From Sphingomonas sp. dw_22 (lineage in GTDB: Bacteria; Pseudomonadota; Alphaproteobacteria; Sphingomonadales; Sphingomonadaceae), in the NCBI RefSeq assembly GCF_018449795.1, contig NZ_JAAVVE010000008.1:62001-126000 (forward strand): a DNA stretch of 64,000 nt. The letters are read 5' to 3'. Each line of letters begins with the position of its first letter. The first letter of the stretch is position 1. Below, piece by piece: positions 17,252 to 25,086 of the stretch. Both the position numbers and the translations under genes were made by a program. The notes below the pieces were generated by a model, which was given only the letters and a program-made list of their open reading frames with translations, searched no databases and was not told the DNA's origin.

Positions 17252-17733
17252 GCCCCGCGCCTCCGGAACATCCGCCGCGCGAGGAACAGCCCCGCCGCGA
17301 TCAGCACCAGCGGCGCCAGCCACAGGGGCGCGGTGACCCAGCTCAGCGGCGGATCATTGGTGACATAGTCGCCATAGCGCTGGATCAGCCATTTCCGGAT
17401 GGCCTCGGGCTTCTCCCCCTTGGCGATCCGCTCGCGGACCAGCGCGCGCATGTCGCCGGCCATCTCGGCATCGCTGTCGGCGATCGACTGGCCTTGGCAG
17501 ACGAGGCAGCGCAGCGTCTCCATCAGCGCCTTGGCCCGCGCCTCCTGCGCCGGATCGGGAAGCTGGCTATAGGCGAGCGGCGATGGCGGCAGGTTCGAAT
17601 CGGCGAGGACCGGGGCGGCTGCGACCAACACCGCCGTCACCCCGGCGAAAGCCGGGATCCAGGATCGCAAGCGACTCGCCCGGGGCTCTGGATCCCGGCC
17701 TTCGCCGCGATGACGGACGAAGGGAATCGTCAC
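17248..17733 (-). CDS. ccmH: Cytochrome c maturation protein CcmH (CycL-like)
   Basis: A 161-residue membrane-anchored thiol protein that reduces apocytochrome c before haem attachment. The redox motif is LRCLVCQGQSIADSDAEMAGDMR (about residues 70-92). A C-terminal membrane helix (APLWLAPLVLIAAGLFLA) ends in a basic tail. The GTG at 17733 overlaps the ccmG stop (GTGA). Codons 7-33 coincide with a genomic palindromic repeat (17635-17715), which encodes the basic n-region and half of the hydrophobic core of the signal peptide before the APVLA|DS cleavage site. This is the clearest case here of a repeat serving as coding sequence. Confidence 0.92.
   Translation of the reverse strand: MTIPFVRHRGEGRDPEPRASRLRSWIPAFAGVTAVLVAAAPVLADSNLPPSPLAYSQLPDPAQEARAKALMETLRCLVCQGQSIADSDAEMAGDMRALVRERIAKGEKPEAIRKWLIQRYGDYVTNDPPLSWVTAPLWLAPLVLIAAGLFLARRMFRRRGA
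17635..17715. repeat. Interspersed palindrome inside ccmH coding sequence
   Basis: Imperfect inverted arms: one starts CGTCACCCCGGCGAAAGCC at 17635, the other ends GGCCTTCGCCGCGATGACG at 17715. A central GC stem separates them. It resembles the intergenic palindromes at 16425 and 24963 at its CGTCACCCCGGC end. It is read in frame as residues such as SWIPAFAGVT in the CcmH signal peptide. Confidence 0.85.
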
Positions 17734-18257
17734 TTCGCCTTCTCCAGCTCGGCGAGCAGCGCGGGCACATTCTCCTCGCGGATATCGCCGATATGCTGAT
17801 AGGCGATCCGGCCCCGCGCATCGATCACGAAGGTCTCCGGCACGCCCGACGATCCCAGCGCAAGCTGCGCCGTGCTCGCCTTGTCGTCGCCGATCCGGGT
17901 ATAGGGATCGCCGTTCTGCTTCAGGAAAGCCTGCACCGCCTCCGCCGTATCGCGCACCGCGACCGCGTCGATCTCTGCACCCGCCGCCTTCAGCTTCATC
18001 AGTTGCGGCGCCTCGGCGATGCAGGGGATGCACCAGCTCGCGAACACGTTGAGCAGCCGCGGCTTGCCCTTGCCGAAATCGGCGGTGGCGATGCCGCCCT
18101 TGCCCGGCACCAGCGCCGGCAGGTCGAGCGCCGGCATCGGCTTGCCGACCATCGCCGAATGCACCATCCGGTCGCCCGGCTTGACGAGCCCGCTCGCCAC
18201 CAGCGCGAAGACCAAAGCGAACAGCGCCAAAGGCAGCCAGATCAGCACGCGCTTCAT
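17730..18257 (-). CDS. ccmG: Thiol:disulfide interchange protein CcmG/DsbE
   Basis: A 175-residue periplasmic thioredoxin-like protein anchored by an N-terminal helix (MKRVLIWLPLALFALVFALV). The active site is ASWCIPC, and the cis-proline loop is SGVPETFVID. It supplies reducing equivalents to CcmH/apocytochrome. The start ATG at 18257 overlaps the ccmF stop, and its stop overlaps the ccmH GTG start. Family length and neighbours agree with assignment in the ccm operon. Confidence 0.94.
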   Translation of the reverse strand: MKRVLIWLPLALFALVFALVASGLVKPGDRMVHSAMVGKPMPALDLPALVPGKGGIATADFGKGKPRLLNVFASWCIPCIAEAPQLMKLKAAGAEIDAVAVRDTAEAVQAFLKQNGDPYTRIGDDKASTAQLALGSSGVPETFVIDARGRIAYQHIGDIREENVPALLAELEKAK

Positions 18258-20188
18258 GCGTAATGCTCCGCATGGGCGTCGCGCATCTCGCGGCGGACGC
18301 GGCCGATCAGCGCCAGCAAGCCGCCCAGCGCGATCAGCGCGCCGCCGCCCCAGATCAGGGTCACGAACGGCTTCCACCACAGCCGGAGCTGCCAGCGCCC
18401 CTCGCCGTCGCCTGCGCCCAGCACGGTATAGAGCTGCCCGTCGAGCAGGGTGCTGATCGCCGCCTCGCTCGTATTGGTCGGCGGATTGGCGAAGAAGCGC
18501 TGCTGCGGCATCAGCTCCCACGCCGCGCCGCCGTCCCGCCGGACGCTGAGCCGTGCCTCGAGCGCCGACCAGTTCGGCCCCACGGTCGGCCGCACCTCCG
18601 TCAGCGTCACACGAAACGGCCCCACCGCCAGATTGTCGCCGACATGCACCGCCGCGAGCCGCTCCACCTTGAACGCGCTGTCCGCCGCCATCCCGCCCAG
18701 GCTCACCGCCACGCCCAGATGCGCCACCACCATGCCCCACACATGCAGCGGCGTGCGCTTGAGGTTACGCTTCCAAAGCGGCGCCACACTCGCCGCCGCC
18801 AGCCCCGCCGCAAAGGCGATGCCGAGTACCGAAAGCAGCGAAGTCCCGCCCGAAAGCGCGAACACCAGCGCGAAGCTCACCCCCGCCACCGCGACGGGAA
18901 TCGTCATCCGCCCCAGCAGCGCGTTGAGATTGTCCCGCCGCCAGCGCAGCAGCGGCCCCGCCCCGGTCGCCGCGACCAGCAGCAGCGCGACCGGCGCGAT
19001 CGCCTTGTCGAAGAACGGCGCGCCGATCGAAAGCTGCACCCCCGCCGCCTGCGCGATCAGCGGATAGAGCGTGCCGATGAACACCACGCCCAGGATCACC
19101 GTCAGCAGCAGATTGTTGAGCACCAGCGCACCCTCGCGGCTCACCAGCTCGAAGGTCGCGCCCTGCTTAACCGTCCCCACCCGCGCCCCGAACAGCGCCA
19201 GCGCTCCGCCGATATAGATGCCAAGCAGCGCCAGGATGAACGTCCCGCGCGTCGGATCGACCGCAAAGGCATGGACGCTGACGAGGATGCCCGATCGCAC
19301 CAGGAACGTCCCGATCATCGACATCGAGAAGGCGACCACCGCCAGCATCAGCGTCCAGGCGCGCAGGCCGTCGCGGGTCGCCAGCACCGTCACCGAATGG
19401 AGCAGCGCGGTCGCCGCCAGCCAGGGCATCAGCGAGGCGTTCTCCACCGGATCCCAGAACCACCAGCCGCCCCAACCGAGCTCGTAATAGGCCCAGTAGG
19501 AGCCCGCGGTGATGCCGATCGTCAGGAATATCCACGCCACCAGCACCCAGGGCCGCATCGCCCGAGCGAAGGCCGGCCCCACGTCGCGCATCAGCAGCGC
19601 CCCCACCGCGAAGCTGAACGCCACCGAAAGTCCGACATAGCCGAGATAGAGCGTCGGCGGATGGAAGGCCAGGCCAGGATCCTGGAGCAGCGGATTGAGC
19701 CCCTGCCCGTCCATCGGCGCCGGATTGATCCGCACGAACGGGTTCGAAGCGAAGGCAAGAAACGCATAGAAGCCCAAAGCGATCGCCGCCTGCGCGCCCA
19801 GGGTCGCCGCCAGCGTGCCCGCCGCCAGCCGCCGCTCGAACAGCGCCACGCCCGCCCCCGCCACCGCCAGCACGGTCACCCAGAGCAGCATCGAGCCTTC
19901 ATGGTTCCCCCATGCGCCCGCCACCTTGTAGAGCATCGGCTTCATCGAATGGCTGTTCTCGACGACGAGCAGCACCGACATGTCGCTCACCACGAACACC
20001 GCGATCAGCAGCCCGAAGGCCAGCAAGGCCAGCAGCCCCTGCACGATCGCGACGCGCCGCAGCGCCGTCATCAGCTCCCCCCCCCGGCCGAGCATCGCCC
20101 CCTTGGCCGCCCCCCAGGCGAGCATGATCTGCACCAACGCGAACGCGCTCGCGAGCCACAGCGCGGCAAGCCCTGCCTCGGCGATCAT
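18254..20188 (-). CDS. ccmF: Haem lyase subunit CcmF
   Basis: A 644-residue polytopic inner-membrane protein that attaches haem to apocytochrome c with CcmH and CcmI. The tryptophan-rich WWD haem-handling signature is GWGGWWFWDPVENASLMPWL, and conserved segments WGNHEGSMLLWV and NPLLQDPGLAFHPPTLYLGYVG are intact. Length and hydrophobic pattern (about 15 segments) match the family. It overlaps both neighbours by four bases (ATGA). It lies between ccmE and ccmG in a seven-gene operon. Confidence 0.97.
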   Translation of the reverse strand: MIAEAGLAALWLASAFALVQIMLAWGAAKGAMLGRGGELMTALRRVAIVQGLLALLAFGLLIAVFVVSDMSVLLVVENSHSMKPMLYKVAGAWGNHEGSMLLWVTVLAVAGAGVALFERRLAAGTLAATLGAQAAIALGFYAFLAFASNPFVRINPAPMDGQGLNPLLQDPGLAFHPPTLYLGYVGLSVAFSFAVGALLMRDVGPAFARAMRPWVLVAWIFLTIGITAGSYWAYYELGWGGWWFWDPVENASLMPWLAATALLHSVTVLATRDGLRAWTLMLAVVAFSMSMIGTFLVRSGILVSVHAFAVDPTRGTFILALLGIYIGGALALFGARVGTVKQGATFELVSREGALVLNNLLLTVILGVVFIGTLYPLIAQAAGVQLSIGAPFFDKAIAPVALLLVAATGAGPLLRWRRDNLNALLGRMTIPVAVAGVSFALVFALSGGTSLLSVLGIAFAAGLAAASVAPLWKRNLKRTPLHVWGMVVAHLGVAVSLGGMAADSAFKVERLAAVHVGDNLAVGPFRVTLTEVRPTVGPNWSALEARLSVRRDGGAAWELMPQQRFFANPPTNTSEAAISTLLDGQLYTVLGAGDGEGRWQLRLWWKPFVTLIWGGGALIALGGLLALIGRVRREMRDAHAEHYA

Positions 20189-20619
20189 TTCTCCAGCGTC
20201 TCGGTCTTGTGCATCTTGCCGGCCATCTGCGGCGGCATGTAGCGCTCGTCATGCTTGGCGAGCAGGTTGTCGGCGGCGAAGCTGCCGTCCGGATTGAACC
20301 GTCCCTCGGCCACCACGCCCGATCCCTCGCGGAACAGGTCGGGCGTCACGCCGCGAAACGCCACCGGCACCTTGGCCAGGCCATCGGTGACGGTGAAATG
20401 GATCGAGACCCCATCGGCTTCCCGCTTCAACGATCCGCTCTCGACCATTCCGCCCAGCCGCACGGCCTTGCCCAGCGGCAACGGCTTCCCCGCCACATCG
20501 CCAGGCGCATAGAAGAACGCCGCCTGGTCCTTGAGCGCCGAAAGCGCCAGCAGCCCCGCCCCCACGATCGCCGCCAGCGCGAGCAGGCCCAGCACGAGCC
20601 GCTGATGCTTCGCCTTCAT
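20185..20619 (-). CDS. ccmE: Cytochrome c maturation haem chaperone CcmE
   Basis: A 144-residue periplasmic haem chaperone with an N-terminal anchor (QRLVLGLLALAAIVGAGLLA) and an OB-fold body. The haem-binding histidine is in LLAKHDERYMPPQMAG, close to the family's LAKHDExYMPPE. The start at 20619 overlaps the ccmD stop and its stop overlaps the ccmF start, both as ATGA. Confidence 0.96.
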   Translation of the reverse strand: MKAKHQRLVLGLLALAAIVGAGLLALSALKDQAAFFYAPGDVAGKPLPLGKAVRLGGMVESGSLKREADGVSIHFTVTDGLAKVPVAFRGVTPDLFREGSGVVAEGRFNPDGSFAADNLLAKHDERYMPPQMAGKMHKTETLEK

Positions 20620-20747
20620 CGGTCGCGCCTCAGCGAATCCGCCACCGCCTCTGCCCGGCGCATCGCCGTCCAGCTCAGCAGCGCCAGCCCGCCCGTGCCG
20701 AGCGCGGTGATCGCATAGGCCGCCGTCACGAACGCCCAATGGTTCAT
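20616..20747 (-). CDS. ccmD: Haem exporter protein CcmD (43 aa)
   Basis: A 43-residue protein with one hydrophobic segment (FVTAAYAITALGTGGLALLSW) and a short basic/polar C-terminus. This is the size and topology of CcmD, which releases haem-loaded CcmE from CcmABC. Its ATG overlaps the ccmC stop and its stop overlaps the ccmE start (ATGA at each end). Identified by position, size and hydrophobicity, since CcmD sequences are poorly conserved. Confidence 0.9.
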   Translation of the reverse strand: MNHWAFVTAAYAITALGTGGLALLSWTAMRRAEAVADSLRRDR

Positions 20748-21469
20748 TGCGCCGCCATCCGGCGCATCCGCGCCTCGACCTTCTGGGTGGCGAGCATCGC
20801 CCGCATCCGCATCAGCACCACGCCCGCGAACAGCAGCGTGAATCCCCCCATCGTGAAGAACAGCGGCCACAGCATCGACTTGTCGATCGAAGAGCTGGTC
20901 AGCCCGATGCTCTGCCCCTGGTGGAGCGTGTTCCACCAGATCACCGAATAGCGGATGATCGGCAGCAGCACCGTGCCCGCCACGCCGAACAGCGCCGGCA
21001 CCCGCCCGTCGCCGCCGCGATCCGCATCGGCGCGGGCCAGCGCGATATAGGCGACATAGACGAAGAACAGCAGCAGCATGCTGGTCAGCCGCCCGTCCCA
21101 TTCCCACCAGGTGCCCCAGGTCGGCCGCCCCCAGATCGATCCGGTGACGAGGCAGATCGCCGCGAACACCGCCCCCGCCGGCGCGATCGCCCGCGCGGCG
21201 ATGTTGGCCAATGGATGCCGCCACACCAGATAGCCCAGGCTCGCCGCCGCAAGGCCGGTCCAGCCCCCCATCCCCAGCCAGGCGGCGGGGACGTGGATAT
21301 AGAGGATGCGCACCGTCTCTTTCTGAAGATAGTCGGGCGGCGTCAGCGTCAGCCCCGCCCAGCCGCCGAACGCGGCCAGCGCCACCCCGATCCAGAACAG
21401 GACCGGCGTCAGCGGCCGGGCGACCTTCAGGAAGCGCGCGGGATTGGCAAGGGCGTGGAGCACGGGCAC
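20744..21469 (-). CDS. ccmC: Haem exporter membrane protein CcmC
   Basis: A 241-residue six-helix membrane protein that loads haem onto CcmE. The tryptophan-rich haem-handling motif is TWGTWWEWDGRLTSMLLLFF (about residues 116-135), flanked by the two conserved His-bearing loops (YIHVPAAW and WWNTLHQG). It is the first gene of the visible ccm operon; the ABC partners CcmA and CcmB are not found upstream, where a palindromic repeat and a sigma-factor gene lie instead. Confidence 0.95.
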   Translation of the reverse strand: MPVLHALANPARFLKVARPLTPVLFWIGVALAAFGGWAGLTLTPPDYLQKETVRILYIHVPAAWLGMGGWTGLAAASLGYLVWRHPLANIAARAIAPAGAVFAAICLVTGSIWGRPTWGTWWEWDGRLTSMLLLFFVYVAYIALARADADRGGDGRVPALFGVAGTVLLPIIRYSVIWWNTLHQGQSIGLTSSSIDKSMLWPLFFTMGGFTLLFAGVVLMRMRAMLATQKVEARMRRMAAQ

Positions 21470-21538
21470 GGCGCGGGATTAGCGGGGTTCTTGTCGGGAA
21501 TCCATGCTGTGGGGATTGCGGATAGCGATGGAGTGAAT

Positions 21539-21681
21539 CAATTCCTCCCCGGCACGGGGAGGGGGACCATCGCGCAGCCATGGTGGAGGGGCCGCCGCGC
21601 AGACGGCGGCGTCCACCGGCGCCCCTCCACCACCGCCTTCGGCGGCGGTCCCCCTCCTCCAGCAGGCTGGGGGAGGAATTG
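21539..21681. repeat. Composite GC-rich palindrome
   Basis: Outer arms CAATTCCTCCCC (21539-21550) and GGGGAGGAATTG (21670-21681) enclose further complementary blocks (GGGGAGGGGGACC with GGTCCCCCTCC, and TGGTGGAGGGGC with GCCCCTCCACCA). It fills most of the 215-base gap between the ccmC start and the sigma-factor stop. Its bipartite stem pattern is typical of interspersed sphingomonad elements. It separates two same-strand operons. Confidence 0.85.
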
Positions 21682-21684
21682 GAG

Positions 21685-22542
21685 CTATTGCACCCCCAGA
21701 TGCCCCAGCTTGTCGGGGTTGCGCATCACATAGATCGCCTCGATTCCCGCCTCGCCGATCGCAAGCGCGGTGGTCTGGAGCACGCCGCCCGGCTCGATCG
21801 TCACGAAGCCCGGCAACCCGTTGATGAGGCCATAGCGCACCACCCGCGACATATCCTTCGCGAAGAAGCGTGCCAGCGAGGCATGCAGCTTTATCATGTC
21901 GTCCACGCCGTGGATCGGCCTGAGCCCGGCGTGGACCTTGCCCCCGCCGTCCGAATAGAGCGACACGTCCGCCGCCAGCAGCGATCGCAGCCCGGCCATG
22001 TCGCCGCTGCGCGAGGCCGCGAAGAAGGCGGCGGCGATCTCCAGTCCCTTCTCCTTCGGCACGTCGAAGCGCGGCCGCGCGGAGCGGACATGCCCCCGTG
22101 CCCGGCTGGCAAGCTGGCGGCACGCCGCGGGATCGCGATCGATCGTCTCGGCGATCTCGTCGAAGCTCACCCCGAACACGTCGTGGAGCAGGAACGCCGC
22201 CCGCTCCAGCGGAGACAGCCGCTCCAGCGCCAGCATCAGCGGCAGCGTGACGTCGTCGGCCTCTTCCTCCTCCTCGACGATCGGCTCGGGCAGCCACGGC
22301 CCGACATAGGTCTCGCGCCGCGCCCGCGCCGACTTGATCTGGTCGAGGCACAGGCGCGTGACGACGCGACGCAGGAACGCCTCGGGCTCGCGCACCGCGG
22401 CCCGATCGGTGCCCAGCCAGCGCACGAACGCCCCCTGCACCATGTCCTCCGCATCCGCGACGGATCCCAGCATACGATAGGCGATTCGCGCCAGCCGCGG
22501 ACGCAGCGGATCGAAGCTCGCCGCTGCGTCCGCGCCGGTCAT
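21685..22542 (-). CDS. ECF41-type RNA polymerase sigma factor
   Basis: A 285-residue ECF sigma factor with sigma2 (about residues 10-75) and sigma4 (about 100-155) domains. A C-terminal SnoaL-like extension controls activity without an anti-sigma factor. All three signatures described for ECF41 are present: WLPEP (83-87), DGGGK (198-202) and NPDKL (275-279). The start ATG overlaps the stop of the carboxymuconolactone decarboxylase gene (ATGA), the partner type typical for ECF41. A near-consensus ECF41 promoter lies in front of that gene, implying autoregulation. The inducing signal is unknown. Confidence 0.95.
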   Translation of the reverse strand: MTGADAAASFDPLRPRLARIAYRMLGSVADAEDMVQGAFVRWLGTDRAAVREPEAFLRRVVTRLCLDQIKSARARRETYVGPWLPEPIVEEEEEADDVTLPLMLALERLSPLERAAFLLHDVFGVSFDEIAETIDRDPAACRQLASRARGHVRSARPRFDVPKEKGLEIAAAFFAASRSGDMAGLRSLLAADVSLYSDGGGKVHAGLRPIHGVDDMIKLHASLARFFAKDMSRVVRYGLINGLPGFVTIEPGGVLQTTALAIGEAGIEAIYVMRNPDKLGHLGVQ

Positions 22543-22997
22543 GCCGCCTCGCGCGCCGGCACCTGGCCGTAGAACAGGTCGAAACCCACCGCGAGCCGGT
22601 TCCAGCCGTTGATGACGTTGATCATCAGCGTCAGTTCCACCTGCTCCTGCTCGGTGAATTCCGCCGCGAGCGCCTGATAGACCGCATCCGGCGCGCGCAC
22701 GGTCGAGACCAGGGTCAGCGCATCGGTCCAGGCCAGCGCCGCGCGCTCGCGGCTCGAATAGCAGGGCGCCTCATGCCAGGCGCTCAGCAGATAGATGCGC
22801 TGCTCGCTCTCGCCGGCCTTGCGCGCGTCGGCGGTGTGCATGTTGAGGCAGTTCGCGCAGCCGTTGATCTGCGATGCGCGGATCTTCACCAGCTCCAGCA
22901 GGCTGTGCTCCAGCGTCGGCGCGATCTTTGCCGACATGTCGAGCCACAGCTTCATCGGGGCGGGCGCGGCGGCGAACGGGTCGAGTCTCTGGGTCAT
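22539..22997 (-). CDS. Carboxymuconolactone decarboxylase / AhpD-like protein (ECF41 partner)
   Basis: A 152-residue AhpD-fold protein with the redox/active motif CANCLNMHTADARK (Cys47, Cys50, His54). It starts at 22997 (MTQRLDPF) with AAGGAG 11 bases upstream. The longer in-frame extension overlaps the promoter and is rejected. In ECF41 operons this gene is the usual regulatory target of the sigma factor encoded next to it. A peroxide-scavenging or redox role is inferred from the CxxC-x3-H pattern. Confidence 0.9.
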   Translation of the reverse strand: MTQRLDPFAAAPAPMKLWLDMSAKIAPTLEHSLLELVKIRASQINGCANCLNMHTADARKAGESEQRIYLLSAWHEAPCYSSRERAALAWTDALTLVSTVRAPDAVYQALAAEFTEQEQVELTLMINVINGWNRLAVGFDLFYGQVPAREAA

Positions 22998-23029
22998 CGT
23001 CTTCACTCCTTCATGAGGTTCGATGCCAT

Positions 23030-23056
23030 GACGAGACGTGCGCGCCCGATGTGACA
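23030..23056 (-). promoter_or_regulatory. ECF41 promoter (TGTCACA-N16-CGTC)
   Basis: On the minus strand TGTCACA (23050-23056) is followed after exactly 16 bases by CGTC (23030-23033), the published ECF41 promoter consensus. It lies about 33 bases upstream of the AhpD-like gene start, so it would drive both that gene and the sigma factor. Confidence 0.85.
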
Positions 23057-23072
23057 TGGCGCGTGGATTTTC

Positions 23073-23963
23073 TCAATTTTTCGCCCGGGCGAAGTCGATG
23101 AACGCGCGCAGCGGCGCCGGAATCTGCCGCCGGCTGGGGAAATAGAGATAGAGGCCGGGGAAATAGGGGCACCAATCCTCCAGCACCCGCACCAGGCGGC
23201 CGGCCGCGACATGCGCCTCCACCAGCTTCTCGAGGACATAGGCTATCCCGATCCCGTCGAGCGCGGCATCGATCATCAGATCCTGCGCATTGGTGACGAA
23301 CGGTCCCTCGACCGCGATCTCCAGCTCCACCCCGCCCCGCTCGAACTCCCAGTGAAAGGGCGCGCCGCTGTCGAACCGGAACCCGATACAGGGCAGTCCG
23401 GCAAGATCGCGCGGCGTGGCGGGCCTGGGCCAGCGCTCGAAATAATCGGGCGAGGCGACCGCGGCGAAGCGCTGGCGCGGCCCTACCGGCACTGCGATCA
23501 TGTCCGCTGCGATCCGCTCGCCGAAGCGCACGCCCGCGTCGAACCCCTCCCCCACCACATCGACCAGCGCGCCCTGCGCGATAAGCTCGATGCTGATCCC
23601 CGGATGCGCGCGCAGGAACGGACCGATGATCGGCATCAGCACCAATCGCGCGGAGGTGTTCGCCGCGTTGATCCGCAGCAGGCCCATCGGCGCATCGCGA
23701 AAGCTGTTGAGGTCGTCGAGCGCATCCTCGATGTCGCGAAACGCCGGCTGGACGCGATCGAACAGCCGCTTGCCCGCCTCGGTGAGCGAGACGCTGCGCG
23801 TCGTGCGGTTGAACAGCCTCAGCGCGATCCGCTCCTCCAGGCTGCGCAACGCATGGCTCAGCGCGGAGGGGGTGACGCCCAGCTCGGTCGCCGCGCGGCG
23901 AAAGCTCTGGTGGCGCGCGATGGCCAGGAATATCGTCAGGTCGGCGGGTTCGATCCGGCGCAT
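23073..23963 (-). CDS. LysR-family transcriptional regulator
   Basis: A 296-residue regulator. The N-terminal winged helix-turn-helix (LTIFLAIARHQSFRRAATELGVTPSALSHALRSLEE) is followed by a substrate-binding domain from about residue 90 (LRINAANTSARLVLMPIIGPFLRAHPGISIEL). The ATG at 23963 is preferred because GAGGTG is about 10 bases upstream; a GTG four codons earlier is also possible. It is divergent from an SDR dehydrogenase gene that it probably regulates. The effector is unknown. Confidence 0.93.
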   Translation of the reverse strand: MRRIEPADLTIFLAIARHQSFRRAATELGVTPSALSHALRSLEERIALRLFNRTTRSVSLTEAGKRLFDRVQPAFRDIEDALDDLNSFRDAPMGLLRINAANTSARLVLMPIIGPFLRAHPGISIELIAQGALVDVVGEGFDAGVRFGERIAADMIAVPVGPRQRFAAVASPDYFERWPRPATPRDLAGLPCIGFRFDSGAPFHWEFERGGVELEIAVEGPFVTNAQDLMIDAALDGIGIAYVLEKLVEAHVAAGRLVRVLEDWCPYFPGLYLYFPSRRQIPAPLRAFIDFARAKN

Positions 23964-24000
23964 TGTTGAGTTCACCTCATCAGCACGATGCCGATATGCG

Positions 24001-24014
24001 TGATTATCTCATCA
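24001..24014. promoter_or_regulatory. Possible LysR-type operator (TGAT-N6-ATCA)
   Basis: TGATTATCTCATCA, an interrupted dyad, lies 38 bases upstream of the LysR start and 64 bases before the divergent SDR gene. Its spacing differs by one base from the usual T-N11-A box, so the assignment is tentative. Confidence 0.3.
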
Positions 24015-24077
24015 TGCTCCAGCGCCTAATTGGGTGTCGCCGGCGCATGCGCGCCGCCATTGCAAGGAGACAGACCC

Positions 24078-24905
24078 ATGCGCACCTGGTTCATCACGGG
24101 AGCATCGCGCGGCTTCGGCGCGCTGATCGCCAGACAGGCCCTTGCCGCCGGCGATGCCGTCGCGGCGACCGCCCGCGACCCCGAAGCCGTCCGCGCCGCG
24201 CTCGGCGATCACCCCAATCTGCTCGCGCTGCCGCTCGACGTCGCCAGCGAGGCGCAGGCCCATGTCGCGGCCGCGGAGACCGTCAAGCGCTTCGGCAAGA
24301 TCGACGTGCTGGTCAACAATGCCGGCTTCGGCCTGCTCGGCGCGGTCGAGGAAGCGACCGCGGAGGAAATCGCGGCGGTCTATCGCACCAACGTCTTCGG
24401 CCTGCTCGCCGTCACCCGCGCCGTGCTTCCCCATATGCGGGAGCGCCGCTCGGGCCATATCCTCAACCTTTCCTCGATCGGCGGCTATCGCGGCGGCGCG
24501 GGCTTCGGCATCTATTCCTCGACCAAGTTCGCCGTCGAGGGCCTGAGCGAGGCGCTCGCCGCCGAGCTGGCGCCGCTGGGCATCAAGGTGACGATCGTCG
24601 AGCCGGGCTATTTCCGCACCGACTTCCTCGACGCCCGCTCGCTGACGGTGAGCCCGCACCGCATCGCCGACTATGACGAAACCGCCGGCGCCGTTCGCAG
24701 CCGTGCCGCGGAGGTGAGCCACAACCAGCCCGGCGATCCCGCCAAGCTGGCCGCCGCGCTGGTGCAACTGGTCGGCGAGGCCAATCCGCCGCTCCGCATG
24801 CCCTTCGGCAGCGATACGGTCGCGGCGATCGAGGCCAAGAACGCCTTCGTCGCGGGCGAGCTCGCCCAGTGGCGCACGCTGGCGGTGAGCACCGACTTCG
24901 CCTGA
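24078..24905 (+). CDS. SDR-family oxidoreductase
   Basis: A 275-residue classical short-chain dehydrogenase. The cofactor motif is TGASRGFG (residues 7-14), the structural NNAG motif is VLVNNAGFG, and the catalytic Ser and YxxxK are LNLSSIGG and YSSTKFAVEG. After the core comes the PGYFRTDF segment. The start ATG has AAGGAGA 8 bases upstream. Divergent LysR control is likely. The substrate cannot be inferred. Confidence 0.92.
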   Translation: MRTWFITGASRGFGALIARQALAAGDAVAATARDPEAVRAALGDHPNLLALPLDVASEAQAHVAAAETVKRFGKIDVLVNNAGFGLLGAVEEATAEEIAAVYRTNVFGLLAVTRAVLPHMRERRSGHILNLSSIGGYRGGAGFGIYSSTKFAVEGLSEALAAELAPLGIKVTIVEPGYFRTDFLDARSLTVSPHRIADYDETAGAVRSRAAEVSHNQPGDPAKLAAALVQLVGEANPPLRMPFGSDTVAAIEAKNAFVAGELAQWRTLAVSTDFA

Positions 24906-24962
24906 TGCCCCCTGCCGCCCGTGCTCCCGCAAGAGCGCGGGCGGATCGCATTTGCCCCCGAT

Positions 24963-25026
24963 CGTCACCCCGGCCGAAGTGCCGGGCTCCACGCATCCGC
25001 AAGCGAGCCCCAAGCCGGGAGCCCCT
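24963..25026. repeat. Interspersed palindrome, degenerate copy
   Basis: Begins CGTCACCCCGGCCGAAGTGC and continues with CCGGGCTCC, mirrored by GGGAGCCCC near the end. The first 25 bases are almost identical to the left arm of the palindrome at 16425, but the right arm is eroded. Confidence 0.6.
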
Positions 25027-25045
25027 CGCCATCCTCCGTCATCCG

Positions 25046-25086
25046 TTGCAATGTAGGATTTGACCTGCAATCCCGCGCAGGCTCTT
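25046..25086 (+). repeat. 18-base repeat with hairpin, copy 2
   Basis: TTGCAATGTAGGATTTGA (25046-25063) is identical to 8342-8359. Here the following stem is short, CCTGC (25064-25068) and GCAGG (25077-25081), followed by CTCTTT as in copy 1. Confidence 0.6.

Noticed and set aside
18263..20242. A 659-codon frame antisense to ccmF
   Set aside because: Same shadow pattern as above; the opposite strand carries an unmistakable CcmF with WWD motif and overlapping neighbours.
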